Origin: CAZTCJ01 sp964612085
GTDB lineage: Bacteria; Pseudomonadota; Alphaproteobacteria; JAJFIK01
Direction: 5' to 3'
NCBI GenBank assembly: GCA_964612085.1
Contig: CAZTCJ010000009.1
Span: 6,345-70,344 of the forward strand
Length of the DNA stretch: 64,000 nucleotides
The notes under the pieces were generated by a model. That model saw only the letters and a list, made by a program, of their open reading frames with translations. It ran no database searches and was not told the origin of the DNA. Shown here piece by piece: positions 27,052 through 35,403 of this stretch. Positions within the stretch are counted from its first letter, which is position 1, and every line of letters begins with the position of its first letter. Made by a program: the position numbers and the translations under genes.

Positions 27052-28077
27052 TTACCTTTCCAGCACGGGAAGACCCGCGAAGCGACCGCGCCGGGGGCGG
27101 ATACGGCCCACGGGCACGCCCGCCCAGTTGCGCAACACCGGCGCATGATACGGATCGAGGCCCGGGACGTCTGCATTGACGACGCCTAGGCCCGCCAGGA
27201 TCCCGCACATGGCCGAGACGGCGGCGCGCTCCGCGCCGTCATCGATTTTCAAGGCGATCCCGATCCCTAAATGCGGCACGAGACCCGCATAAACGCCTTC
27301 CGCGCCGACTTTCGTGAAAAGACGCCCTTCGCTCAGAGGGATGATATCCGAATCGAAGCGCTCCGCGCCGGCGACCATGAGCGGATGGCCGGCCTGGGCC
27401 TTCAAGAGCCGCGAGACCGCGTGCGCCCGCTCGCCCGGCATGTCGCGTCCGGAGGCGCAGCGCGCCAGCCCAAGCGCGAAGGCCTTGAGCGGCAGGCCGT
27501 AATTGGGCGCGGAACAGCCATCGATGGTGACGGGCATATCGCCCGTCCGCACACCGCATAAATCCGCGATGACCTGGCGCGAGCGCTCCTGCACCGGATG
27601 ACCGGCCAGGTTATAGCCTTCCATGGAGAGCTTGAGGTGGCGGGCCAGGGTCAGAAAGCCGGTATGCTTGCCCGAGCAGTTGTTATGGACCCGCCCCGGT
27701 TTGCGCCGTTTGCGGATGAGGCGGTCCTGTTCCGCGCCGTCGCGCGGCGGCTGGGGACCGCAGACCAGATCATTTTCTTTCAGGCCCGCGCCTTTGAGCC
27801 AGGCCTTGACGGTTTTCACATGCTCGCGCATCGCCGTATGGGAGGCGCAGGCGATCGACAGCTCCGCGTCCGAAAGCCCGAAGGCGTCCGCCGCGCCGCT
27901 TTCCACCAGCGGAATGGCCTGCATCAGCTTGTAGGAGGAGCGCGGCAGAATAGTCCGCTCCACATTGCCTTCGGCGGCGACCAGCCGCCCGTCCCCGTCC
28001 ACGACCGCGTAAGCGCCCCGGTGGACGCTTTCCTCAAGACCGTTGCGCAGCACATCGACCAGTGGTGGATTTGCCAT
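27052..28077 (-). CDS. L-asparaginase, Rhizobium-type (ReAII family)
   Basis: Hydrolyses L-asparagine to aspartate and ammonia. The 341-residue protein belongs to the asparaginase II family typified by Rhizobium etli AnsA, unrelated to the E. coli enzymes. Conserved segments are LPRSSYKLMQ, SIACASHTAMREHV, HNNCSGKHTGFL and IDGCSAPNY, together carrying the proposed Ser/Lys dyads and zinc-binding Cys. The start at 28077 follows GAAGGG; the longer frame to 28137 is not supported. It is the first cistron of the five-gene operon and divergent from the RNA methyltransferase, with 49 bases between them. Confidence 0.92.
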   Translation of the reverse strand: MANPPLVDVLRNGLEESVHRGAYAVVDGDGRLVAAEGNVERTILPRSSYKLMQAIPLVESGAADAFGLSDAELSIACASHTAMREHVKTVKAWLKGAGLKENDLVCGPQPPRDGAEQDRLIRKRRKPGRVHNNCSGKHTGFLTLARHLKLSMEGYNLAGHPVQERSRQVIADLCGVRTGDMPVTIDGCSAPNYGLPLKAFALGLARCASGRDMPGERAHAVSRLLKAQAGHPLMVAGAERFDSDIIPLSEGRLFTKVGAEGVYAGLVPHLGIGIALKIDDGAERAAVSAMCGILAGLGVVNADVPGLDPYHAPVLRNWAGVPVGRIRPRRGRFAGLPVLER

Positions 28078-28126
28078 AGTGTGGCCCTTCGTGCAGTGCT
28101 GTCGGTCCCGTCCACCTGCGCAAAGT

Positions 28127-28699
28127 ATGGGAGACAATCAGGTGCGTGGCTATTTCGGTATCGGTGTCGAGGGTATCAGCAAGCCGTTCAATGTGGGCAA
28201 TCTGTTCCGCACGGCCCATGCCTTCGGCGCCAGTTTCGTCTTCACGATCAACGCCCATTTCAAGGCGCTCGAAGCCAAGTCCGACACCTCCCGCGCCATC
28301 GGACACGTGCCGTTCTACGACTGGGATACGGTGGATGACATGGCGCTGCCGAAAGGCTGTCAGCTTGTCGCGGTGGAACTGCTGGAGGATGCGGTGGCCT
28401 TACCCTCGTTCCGGCATCCGCTCAACGCGGCGTATGTGTTGGGCCGGGAACGCGGCAATGTGTCCGACACGCTGCTCGCCCGCGCCGATCACGTGGTGCA
28501 GATTCCTGCGAAATTCTGTCTGAATGTGGGGATTGCGGGTGCGCTGGTCATGTACGACCGGGTGATGAGCCTGGGGTCATTCGCCGAGCGTCCGCTCATG
28601 CCGGGCGCCGCGAGCAACGCACCCGATCATGTGCACGGGGATGAAATTCTGAAAAAAGCGATGCGCGAAACGGAACCTCAGGCGCCGAAGACCCGCTGA
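28127..28699 (+). CDS. SpoU/TrmH-family RNA 2'-O-methyltransferase
   Basis: A 190-residue SPOUT methyltransferase predicted to 2'-O-methylate rRNA or tRNA with S-adenosylmethionine. The N-terminal KPFNVGNLFRTAHAFGA carries motif 1 (N and R). LGRERGNVSD is motif 2 and IPAKFCLNVGIAGALVMYDR is motif 3 with the knot. There is no N-terminal L30-like substrate-binding extension, so it is the minimal form. The start at 28127 is chosen because conservation begins there. Its 3' end overlaps chrR (opposite strand) by 22 bases. Confidence 0.87.
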   Translation: MGDNQVRGYFGIGVEGISKPFNVGNLFRTAHAFGASFVFTINAHFKALEAKSDTSRAIGHVPFYDWDTVDDMALPKGCQLVAVELLEDAVALPSFRHPLNAAYVLGRERGNVSDTLLARADHVVQIPAKFCLNVGIAGALVMYDRVMSLGSFAERPLMPGAASNAPDHVHGDEILKKAMRETEPQAPKTR

Positions 28700-29373
28700 G
28701 CCAGACCCAGCATGCCGGTGAATTTCAGCGGCCCGGTGGTCACGGCCAGGGAAATGCAGACATCTCCCTCTTCAGCGACAGGCCGGTGGGTCAGATCCGG
28801 TGACGCCACGGCGACATCGCCGGGTCCATAACGATGCTCGCCATCCCTGAACGCGCCAGTGAGGACCAGCGTATATTCCATGCCGCCATGGGTGTGACGG
28901 GGCGAACCGGCCCCCGGTTCCAGCCGGATCAACTGCACCGTTACATCATCTTCACGCAGATCGGACCGGACATCGAGATCGAGGGTCTTGATACCTTTCA
29001 GCTTGCTCTTCCACTCATTCGTCTGAGCCGCTTTTTTCGCCACGGAACGCACCGGTTCCGGCAACCGATCGAGCTCGGAAGAGCCGGAAAGATCGATGGA
29101 ACTGACACCCGCCAGTGACGGGACATCGGTTTCGGCGTCGATCACCGCCATGATCCGGTCGAACGCGCCCGCATCCAAAGGCTCAGGGCTCATCGCGTCG
29201 AGCAGGGCACCGCCGACCGCTTCATATCCCTTCACTTCCGCCCGGCACTCGTCGCACAGGCTGATATGGGCGGCGACGAAGAGCGCCATGGACGGATCGA
29301 GGGCGCCTGTCGCGTATCCCAGCAGCAAGTCCGAGGAGAGGTGATGGTTTGGCATTTCGTTTCGCATAGTCAT
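28678..29373 (-). CDS. chrR: ChrR-family cupin anti-sigma factor
   Basis: Binds and silences the ECF sigma factor encoded just upstream until singlet oxygen or related stress releases it. The N-terminal zinc anti-sigma domain shows H36, C40, C43 (HISLCDEC) and early His10/His11. The C-terminal cupin domain has H160, H162, E166 and H196 (HTHGGMEY and LTHRP), which binds zinc in Rhodobacter ChrR. Length (231) matches. The gap to the sigma gene is 73 bases. The exact start among the clustered ATGs at 29373, 29367 and 29355 is unsure. Confidence 0.92.
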   Translation of the reverse strand: MTMRNEMPNHHLSSDLLLGYATGALDPSMALFVAAHISLCDECRAEVKGYEAVGGALLDAMSPEPLDAGAFDRIMAVIDAETDVPSLAGVSSIDLSGSSELDRLPEPVRSVAKKAAQTNEWKSKLKGIKTLDLDVRSDLREDDVTVQLIRLEPGAGSPRHTHGGMEYTLVLTGAFRDGEHRYGPGDVAVASPDLTHRPVAEEGDVCISLAVTTGPLKFTGMLGLAQRVFGA

Positions 29374-29446
29374 GAATTATCGCACAAAATTCTTACGCCA
29401 AGGGCTGTCCAATTTTTTTATCAGTCCGCAGCATCTTTTCCGCACG

Positions 29447-30028
29447 CTAAACCTCCCCTATGAGGACGGTTTTCAACCGGCCGAACGCTAAACGCAACCT
29501 GGACTTGACCGTCCCCAGCGGCACACCCGTCTCATCGGCGATCTCCCTGTGGGATTTGCCCTTGAAAAATGCCAGATGCAGCAACTCGACCTGTTCGGGC
29601 GGCAGATCCGTGATGGCATGGTGCAGCCGTTCTTCGCGCTGAAGCACTTCGACCGCGTCGTCGGGGGCCGCTTCCGGCTCGGGCACCAGCAGCGGATCCT
29701 GGGCATCCAGTTCCGGCCGGCGTTCCCGGCGCAACAGATCGATCCGGCGGTTACGGGCGATGGTGAACAGCCAGGTCGAGACGGAGGCCTGACGGCGGTC
29801 GAACAGCGCCGCCTTGCGCCAGACCGTGAGCATCACGTCCTGGGTCAGTTCCTCGGCCTGGCCCGCATCCGATCCGAGCCGGATCAGATAGCCTTTGATG
29901 CGCGGCCCGAAATGCTCAAAAAGCAGAGCAAAAGCCTCACGGTCCCGATGGCGCGCGACGGCTTCGAGCCAGTCGGCCAGGCGCTCGCGGGAGGCATCGG
30001 CGGCGATATGAATGTCTGAATCCGTCAC
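29447..30028 (-). CDS. rpoE: ECF sigma factor, RpoE/ECF11 group
   Basis: A 193-residue extracytoplasmic-function sigma factor. Region 2 covers about 22-90 (FEHFGPRIKGYLIRLG, ELTQDVMLTVWRKA, VSTWLFTIARNRRIDLLRRERRP) and region 4 about 135-190 (LPPEQVELLHLAFFKGKSHREIAD, TGVPLGTVKSRLRL). Pairing with chrR identifies it as the Rhodobacter RpoE-type singlet-oxygen response regulator. Translation appears to start at GTG 30028. I looked for the TGATCC/TAAG-type autoregulatory promoter upstream and did not find a convincing copy. Confidence 0.92.
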   Translation of the reverse strand: MTDSDIHIAADASRERLADWLEAVARHRDREAFALLFEHFGPRIKGYLIRLGSDAGQAEELTQDVMLTVWRKAALFDRRQASVSTWLFTIARNRRIDLLRRERRPELDAQDPLLVPEPEAAPDDAVEVLQREERLHHAITDLPPEQVELLHLAFFKGKSHREIADETGVPLGTVKSRLRLAFGRLKTVLIGEV

Positions 30029-30390
30029 AATGGGCAGAAACTGGCGAAACCGGTCCTCTCAAAGAGCGTGTAGCCTACGCGCGGGGCTATCAGCCTGTCC
30101 ATGTAATTCCAGTGGACAGACCAACCCCCGAATCGGGCACAGTCGGATTGGGTGTTCGAGTGTCGGGGATTGGTGAAGGCAAGCGCTACGCCATACTTTG
30201 GCCCTAGACCCTCAATATCGCCCTGCAAAGTCACGCGAAGTCCTATGAGACCGTCCCCAGGGGGAGATGACGGGACCGCATGGAACCGGGTATGATCCCT
30301 TATCGGATTGAGACGATTGGTCTTTTAATCCGCTGCCACGGACAGGTTTGTTTGGACCGCTCCGCAAGCACAGAGGACAACCGATCCGCC
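30029..30390. other. Intergenic region between rpoE and the IalB gene
   Basis: About 360 bases without a convincing gene; it must contain promoters for both divergent units. A 7-bp inverted repeat, CTGTCCA (30095-30101) and TGGACAG (30113-30119), is the clearest structure. A 69-codon - strand frame (30025-30234) lacks a ribosome-binding site and family features. I cannot define promoters. Confidence 0.5.
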
Positions 30391-30939
30391 ATGATCCGCA
30401 AGGTGATACTTTCAATATCCGCTCTCATCTGCGCCGCCGGTTTTCTGGTCGTGGCCACCCCTGGCCCGGCAACAGCGAATGAACCGAAGGTCCTGGGCCG
30501 TTACAAAGCCTGGACCGCCTTCACCATGGACCAGGGCGGCGGCAAAGTCTGTTTCATCGTCTCCGATCCTCAGGAGAAACGCCTGTCGCGCCGCGGACGC
30601 AAGCGCGGCGATGTGTTTTTCCTCATCACCCATTGGCCGGCGGAAAAAATCTACGGCCAGCCCAGCGTGGTGATTGGCTATCCCTTCGGCAACTCCACGC
30701 CGCAGGTGCGCGTCGGCTCGGACAAGTTCGACATGGTGCTCGATCCCGAAAGCGAGGATAATGAGGAGCGGGCCTGGATCGGCGACGAGCTGGCGGAACG
30801 CCGTCTGGTGGACGCCATGAAGCGCGGCAACTCCATGACGGTCACGGGACGGTCCCAGAGCGGCACCGCTTCGACCGACCGGTATTCCCTGATAGGCTTC
30901 ACGGCGGCCCTTGAGCGGATCGACGAAGAGTGTAAGTAG
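30391..30939 (+). CDS. Invasion-associated locus B (IalB) family periplasmic protein
   Basis: A 182-residue secreted protein. The signal peptide is basic MIRK plus a hydrophobic stretch to PGPATAN (about 30). The mature part has the IalB pattern: WTAFTMDQGGGKVCF (Cys54), LITHWPAEKIYGQPSVVIGYPF and the C-terminal Cys181 next to the end, probably a disulfide partner. IalB was named in Bartonella, where it helps erythrocyte entry, but homologues are widespread in free-living alphaproteobacteria with unknown function. The start at 30391 is chosen for the signal peptide; an in-frame ATG at 30280 adds a polar leader. Confidence 0.85.
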   Translation: MIRKVILSISALICAAGFLVVATPGPATANEPKVLGRYKAWTAFTMDQGGGKVCFIVSDPQEKRLSRRGRKRGDVFFLITHWPAEKIYGQPSVVIGYPFGNSTPQVRVGSDKFDMVLDPESEDNEERAWIGDELAERRLVDAMKRGNSMTVTGRSQSGTASTDRYSLIGFTAALERIDEECK

Positions 30940-30989
30940 GCTGTCACGGCGCGATGCTTCGCTGCCGAATGACGGCGGCGAGGTTTCAG

Positions 30990-32213
30990 GTGACGGCAGA
31001 CACAGCCAAATCGACGAATACGGCACCGGATGGCGTTCATCCGGTGCTTTTTCGTGGGCGTCTCGACGGCAAGGCCGGCGAGGCTCCGGCGATGGAACCC
31101 GCGAAACGTTCCCTCATCGGCCTGACCCGGCCTGAACTGGCCGAAGCCCTCGCAGACCTCGGCATTCCGGAAAAACAGCAGCGCATGCGCGCCAACCAGC
31201 TCTGGAACTGGATCTATGTCCGGGGCGCGCGCGACTTTTCGGTCATGTCGAACCTGGCCAAGGACCTGCGCGACAGTCTGGGGCAGCAGTTCACGCTCGC
31301 CCGGCCGGAGGTCGTCGAGGACCAGATTTCCAGCGACGGCACCCGCAAATGGCTTTTGCGCACCGCGCCGGGCATCGAGATCGAGACCGTCTTCATCCCC
31401 GATAACGAGCGCGGCACGCTGTGCGTCTCCTCGCAAGTGGGCTGCACGCTCACCTGCACTTTCTGCCACACCGGCACCCAGCCGCTGGTGCGCAATCTGA
31501 CCACGGAAGAAATTCTGGGCCAGATCCTGACCGCCCGCGACGCCCTCGATGAATGGCCGGAGCCGGGCGTGCGCGCCGACGACCGGGCCCTCACCAATGT
31601 GGTGATGATGGGCATGGGCGAGCCGCTCTACAATTTCGACAATGTCAAACAGGCGCTGCTGATCACCTCTGACAATGAAGGCATTTCGCTCTCCAAGCGG
31701 AGGATCACGCTCTCCACGGCGGGCGTGGCGCCCATGATCCCGCGCTGCGGCGCGGAAATCGGCGTCATGCTGGCGATCTCGCTCCATGCGGTGCGGGACG
31801 ATCTGCGCGACGAGATCGTGCCCATCAACCGTAAATATCCTTTGGCGGAACTGCTCGATGCCTGCCGGGCCTATCCGGGCCTGTCGAACGCCAAGCGCAT
31901 CACGTTTGAATATGTCATGCTCAAAGGCGTCAACGACAGCGACGCCGATGCCCGCGCGCTCGTGAAACTGATCTCCGGCATCCCGGCCAAGATCAATCTG
32001 ATCCCGTTCAATCCGTGGCCGGACTCCCCGTACGAATGCTCCGAATGGGACCGGATCGAGGCCTTCGCCGACATCGTGAACCGGGCGGGCTATGCGAGCC
32101 CGGTGCGCATGCCGCGCGGCCGCGACATTCTCGCCGCCTGCGGACAATTGAAATCCGAAAGCAAGAAAATGCGGGCTTCGGAACGGCGCAGGCTGGCCGG
32201 CTCCGCGCCATGA
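30990..32213 (+). CDS. rlmN: Dual-specificity rRNA/tRNA adenine-C2 methyltransferase RlmN
   Basis: A radical-SAM enzyme that methylates C2 of A2503 in 23S rRNA and A37 in some tRNAs. The radical cluster CTLTCTFC is at 152-159, preceded by SSQVGC. VMMGMGEPLYNF, KRRITLSTAGV and the C-terminal AACGQL, which carries the methyl-carrying Cys, are also present. The start is uncertain: GTG 30990 has GGCGAGG at good spacing (407 residues), ATG 31092 has the same kind of site (373 residues), and ATG 30954 has none. The stop overlaps the next GNAT gene (ATGA). Confidence 0.95.
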   Translation: MTADTAKSTNTAPDGVHPVLFRGRLDGKAGEAPAMEPAKRSLIGLTRPELAEALADLGIPEKQQRMRANQLWNWIYVRGARDFSVMSNLAKDLRDSLGQQFTLARPEVVEDQISSDGTRKWLLRTAPGIEIETVFIPDNERGTLCVSSQVGCTLTCTFCHTGTQPLVRNLTTEEILGQILTARDALDEWPEPGVRADDRALTNVVMMGMGEPLYNFDNVKQALLITSDNEGISLSKRRITLSTAGVAPMIPRCGAEIGVMLAISLHAVRDDLRDEIVPINRKYPLAELLDACRAYPGLSNAKRITFEYVMLKGVNDSDADARALVKLISGIPAKINLIPFNPWPDSPYECSEWDRIEAFADIVNRAGYASPVRMPRGRDILAACGQLKSESKKMRASERRRLAGSAP

Positions 32214-32668
32214 CGGCGCAGGCGCGGGCCTATGGCCTGCGGCCCGCCGAAGACGGCGATTTCGAAGCCCTGTTCGATGTCCTCAAACAGGCGTTCACGC
32301 CGCTCGGGCCCCTGATCGGTCCCTGGGAGGATGCGGCCCAGCGCGCGGCGTTCCGCCGAAGCTTCTCCCCCGGGCAGGACCAAGCGGTGATCGCCAACGG
32401 TGCTCTCGCCGGGCTGTTCGGCCTGCGCCGTCACATCCGCGGGCTGTTTTTGATGCATCTGGCGCTTGTCCCGGACGTCCAGGGCCGTGGCATCGGCAAG
32501 GATTTGGTGGCGCGGGTGACCGCCGAATCGCGGCGCATCCGCCTGCCGGCGGAACTGACCGTGCACCGGGCAAATCCGGCGAAAGGCCTATACGAACGCG
32601 CCGGGTTTCAGCCGATTATGGAAACAGACACAAAAACCAGAATGCGCTATAGTATGACTTTCAGTTAG
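32210..32668 (+). CDS. GNAT-family N-acetyltransferase
   Basis: A 152-residue predicted acetyltransferase, translationally coupled to rlmN by a four-base overlap. The first strand AYGLRPAEDGDFEAL and the acetyl-CoA site LALVPDVQGRGIGKDLVARV are clear. NPAKGLYERAGFQ and a final YSMTFS complete the fold. The acceptor is unknown; coupling to rlmN is suggestive of a common operon but not of a shared reaction. Confidence 0.85.
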   Translation: MTAQARAYGLRPAEDGDFEALFDVLKQAFTPLGPLIGPWEDAAQRAAFRRSFSPGQDQAVIANGALAGLFGLRRHIRGLFLMHLALVPDVQGRGIGKDLVARVTAESRRIRLPAELTVHRANPAKGLYERAGFQPIMETDTKTRMRYSMTFS

Positions 32669-32701
32669 TCCGACTCGATAACAAAGTGGGGTTGCTCGGA
32701 C

Positions 32702-33292
32702 GTGGCTCGCTGGTTTCTGGCGTATTTCTTAGGCTGCCTGCTCGCGGCCCCGATCCTGATGATCGGCTGGCTGCTGGCATTCAATGCCATGGGCATGATC
32801 AGCGCCGACGGCTTCGGCGCTGCGATGGCCGCGTGCATCCTGCTGATCCCCTTTTTCTTCGTCGGCTGTGTCTTTCTGGGCGCGATCCCCACACCGCCGA
32901 CCCATTACATGCTGAAGGGCGCCGAACGGCGCGACCTGTTCAGCTATCTGCTCGCCGGGCTGATCAGTTGGGGGCTGATGGGCCTGGTTCTGGCGATCCT
33001 GGCCGATCCTACTTTGCAGGCGGCGACCGGCACGCGCAGCGCCGGCGTCAATGTGCTGGGCGCTGCCTTGAGCACCGGCATAGCGGGCGCCGTGGTCTTA
33101 GGAATCCTGCAGCTTTTCGCGGTGACCCCGCCCAGGAACCACCACGACAAGAACGCCCCGCACCAGGATCCGCACAACCCGTATACGCCTGGCGGCGGTT
33201 ACCCAAGTCTCAGCCAATATGCGCCCCAGCGCCCGGGCCAGCCGCACCCGCAAGCGCCCATGCCTTACGATCAGCAGGTGCCTTTTTCTTAA
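32702..33292 (+). CDS. Small multi-span membrane protein, unknown function
   Basis: A 196-residue protein from a GTG start with four hydrophobic segments (about 5-30, 40-62, 80-102, 120-142), consistent with an inner membrane protein. It is followed by a cytoplasmic or periplasmic tail rich in His, Pro, Gln and Tyr (about 145-196, with NPYTPGGGYPS and QPHPQAPMPYDQQ). I recognise no family. It sits between the rlmN-GNAT pair and argG on the + strand. Both neighbours are housekeeping genes and say nothing about function. Confidence 0.7.
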   Translation: MARWFLAYFLGCLLAAPILMIGWLLAFNAMGMISADGFGAAMAACILLIPFFFVGCVFLGAIPTPPTHYMLKGAERRDLFSYLLAGLISWGLMGLVLAILADPTLQAATGTRSAGVNVLGAALSTGIAGAVVLGILQLFAVTPPRNHHDKNAPHQDPHNPYTPGGGYPSLSQYAPQRPGQPHPQAPMPYDQQVPFS

Positions 33293-33429
33293 GGACTTTC
33301 GGCCTGCGCCCGATTGAAGCGCCACTTTCCCCACCGGTTTGAAGTACGGTACGGTCGCATTGAAGCGAGCCGGTCCTGCAACCGGCGTCATGATCGCGTC
33401 CGTCCACCTCTGCGATCCGGAGTTCCAAG

Positions 33430-34671
33430 ATGACACCGACCTCGCCGCCCGTCCGTAAAGTCGTGCTTGCCTATTCCGGCGGCCTCGACACCTCGATCAT
33501 TCTGAAATGGCTGCAAGAAACTTATGGCTGCGAGGTGGTGACCTTCACCGCCGATCTGGGCCAGGGCGAGGAACTGGCGCCTGCCCGCTCCAAGGCCAAA
33601 CTGCTCGGTGTGCGGGATATTTTCATCGAGGATCTGCGCGAGACCTTCGTGCGCGATTTCGTCTTTCCCATGTTCCGGGCCAACGCCCTTTACGAAGGGG
33701 TCTATCTTCTGGGTACGGCCATTGCGCGGCCCCTGATCGCCCGGCGCCAGATCGAGATCGCCGAGGCCGTGGGCGCGGACGCCGTCTGCCATGGCGCCAC
33801 GGGCAAGGGCAACGATCAGGTGCGTTTCGAGCTCAGTTACTACGCGCTCAATCCGGAGATCCGGGTGATCGCGCCCTGGCGGGAATGGGATCTGACGTCG
33901 CGGGCCAAGCTCATCGAATTCGCCGAATTGCACCAGATCCCCATCGCCAAGGACAAGCGCGGCGAAGCGCCTTTCTCCGTGGACGCCAATCTTCTGCACA
34001 CTTCGTCGGAAGGCAAGGTGCTGGAAGATCCCAGCCGTCCGCCGCCGGAATATGTCTTCCAGCGCACGGTCTCGCCCCATGTGGCGCCGGACCGGCCCAC
34101 CGAAATCGTCATCGGCTTCGAAAAAGGCGATCCGGTTTCCATCAACGGCCAGGCCATGAGCCCCGCCACGATCCTGACCAAGCTCAACGAGCTGGGCGGC
34201 GCCAACGGCATCGGGCGGCTCGATCTGGTTGAGAACCGTTTCGTAGGCATGAAGTCCCGGGGCATCTACGAGACGCCCGGCGGCACGATCCTGCTCGCCG
34301 CCCACAGGGCCATCGAGTCCCTGACCCTCGACCGGGGCGCGGCCCATCTGAAAGACGAGATGATGCCGCGCTATGCGGAACTGATCTACAACGGCCTGTG
34401 GTTCTCGCCCGAGCGGGAAATGCTCCAGGCCCTGATCGATCACAGCCAGGAGGCGGTCACCGGCGAGGTGGGCCTGCGCCTGTACAAGGGCAGCGTCGAG
34501 GTGCAGGGACGGCGCTCGCCCTATTCACTTTATTCAGAGGCCCATGTGACCTTCGAGGAAGATTCCGTCTACGATCAGCAGGACGCGGAAGGGTTTATCA
34601 AGCTCAATGCCCTGCGTCTGCGCCTGCTCGGCCAGCGCCGCAAAAAGACCGGATCCGGAGAACCGACATAA
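33430..34671 (+). CDS. argG: Argininosuccinate synthase
   Basis: Condenses citrulline and aspartate with ATP in arginine synthesis. The 413 residues begin with the PP-loop AYSGGLDTS (14-22). HGATGKGNDQVRFE, the aspartate/citrulline-binding WREWDLTSR and VEVQGRRSPYSLY are conserved. Shine-Dalgarno sequence CGGAG lies 7 bases before the ATG. The other arginine gene of the window (argJ) is 22 kb away, so the pathway is dispersed. The stop lies beside an A-run and hairpin that serve the convergent gene. Confidence 0.97.
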   Translation: MTPTSPPVRKVVLAYSGGLDTSIILKWLQETYGCEVVTFTADLGQGEELAPARSKAKLLGVRDIFIEDLRETFVRDFVFPMFRANALYEGVYLLGTAIARPLIARRQIEIAEAVGADAVCHGATGKGNDQVRFELSYYALNPEIRVIAPWREWDLTSRAKLIEFAELHQIPIAKDKRGEAPFSVDANLLHTSSEGKVLEDPSRPPPEYVFQRTVSPHVAPDRPTEIVIGFEKGDPVSINGQAMSPATILTKLNELGGANGIGRLDLVENRFVGMKSRGIYETPGGTILLAAHRAIESLTLDRGAAHLKDEMMPRYAELIYNGLWFSPEREMLQALIDHSQEAVTGEVGLRLYKGSVEVQGRRSPYSLYSEAHVTFEEDSVYDQQDAEGFIKLNALRLRLLGQRRKKTGSGEPT

Positions 34672-34702
34672 AAAAAACCGGCGGCCATTCGGACCACCGG
34701 TC
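34670..34702 (-). terminator. Intrinsic terminator of the secreted-protein gene (34726-35316)
   Basis: ACCGGCGGCC and GGACCACCGGT pair over about ten bases with two mismatches and a 4-base loop. On the - strand the stem is followed by eight T residues (complement of 34670-34677). It sits 24 bases after the - strand stop codon and directly at the argG stop. Confidence 0.7.
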
Positions 34703-34725
34703 TTCATCCATGCCGATCGGGACGA

Positions 34726-35316
34726 TCAGCGCGGGGGCATGCTGCCTTCGGGCATCATGCTGGCCAGCGTCTCGTCCAGCAACGGAATAACCGGCGCCAC
34801 GGCATCCCGGTCCACTTGGGGCACGGCCTGAATCGCATCCATGATCGCGAAGCTCTTCTGCATCTGGGCCTGCTGAGCGGGCGGCATCATCTCAAGCATC
34901 TGCGGCGTCATCATCTGGCGCATATTGCCCATCTCAGGCGGCAGTTTGGATGCCACATAAGCCAGGATCACCCGGTCCGCGACACCGGCCCAGACCGCAT
35001 TGCTGGAAAACCCGTGCTTCTTGACGATAGACGTCAACTGGTTGAAGCCGCTGGGCACTTTCGTCTTCAGGGCGTTTGTCGCCGTCGTATAGGGCGTGAA
35101 CGCCTGGCCCGGCTCGATCTCCACGTCCGACGGGAAGATCTCGTCGCCGTGCTTGGCCTTGATCTCTTCGGCCAGGACCTGAACGGCCGGCAGGCTTTCG
35201 GCCAGACGGCGGGCTTGATCCGTGGTCAATTGAGCGGCGGAGGCGGACGCGGCCCCGGCCAGCAGAACCAGCATGGCCACAAGGCCGGCCACGCTTTTCG
35301 ATAAAATCGGTTTCAT
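34726..35316 (-). CDS. Secreted protein of unknown family
   Basis: A 196-residue protein with a clear signal peptide: MKPILSKS, a hydrophobic run to about residue 25, and cleavage after ASA. The mature part is helical, has no Cys or Trp-rich core, and ends with a Met/Gln/Pro-rich stretch (EMGNMRQMMTPQMLEMMPP, about 128-146). I recognise no domain. Shine-Dalgarno sequence AGGGGGATG precedes the start and a terminator follows, so it is probably transcribed alone. A periplasmic location is inferred. Confidence 0.75.
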   Translation of the reverse strand: MKPILSKSVAGLVAMLVLLAGAASASAAQLTTDQARRLAESLPAVQVLAEEIKAKHGDEIFPSDVEIEPGQAFTPYTTATNALKTKVPSGFNQLTSIVKKHGFSSNAVWAGVADRVILAYVASKLPPEMGNMRQMMTPQMLEMMPPAQQAQMQKSFAIMDAIQAVPQVDRDAVAPVIPLLDETLASMMPEGSMPPR

Positions 35317-35403
35317 GTTTCATCCCCCTGACTTGGGTGTGGTGGGACGGTTACTATCGGCTGTGTCGCCGCGCCACGCAAGAAAAGCTTGCCTGCTATT
35401 CTG

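Noticed and set aside
27052..28077. Classical E. coli-type asparaginase
   Set aside because: The TGGT and KTD-type motifs of that family are absent; the sequence fits the Rhizobium-type family.
30025..30234. 69-codon - strand frame directly upstream of rpoE
   Set aside because: No Shine-Dalgarno sequence, no recognisable family and no hydrophobic or repeat pattern; it covers the region where rpoE's promoter must lie.
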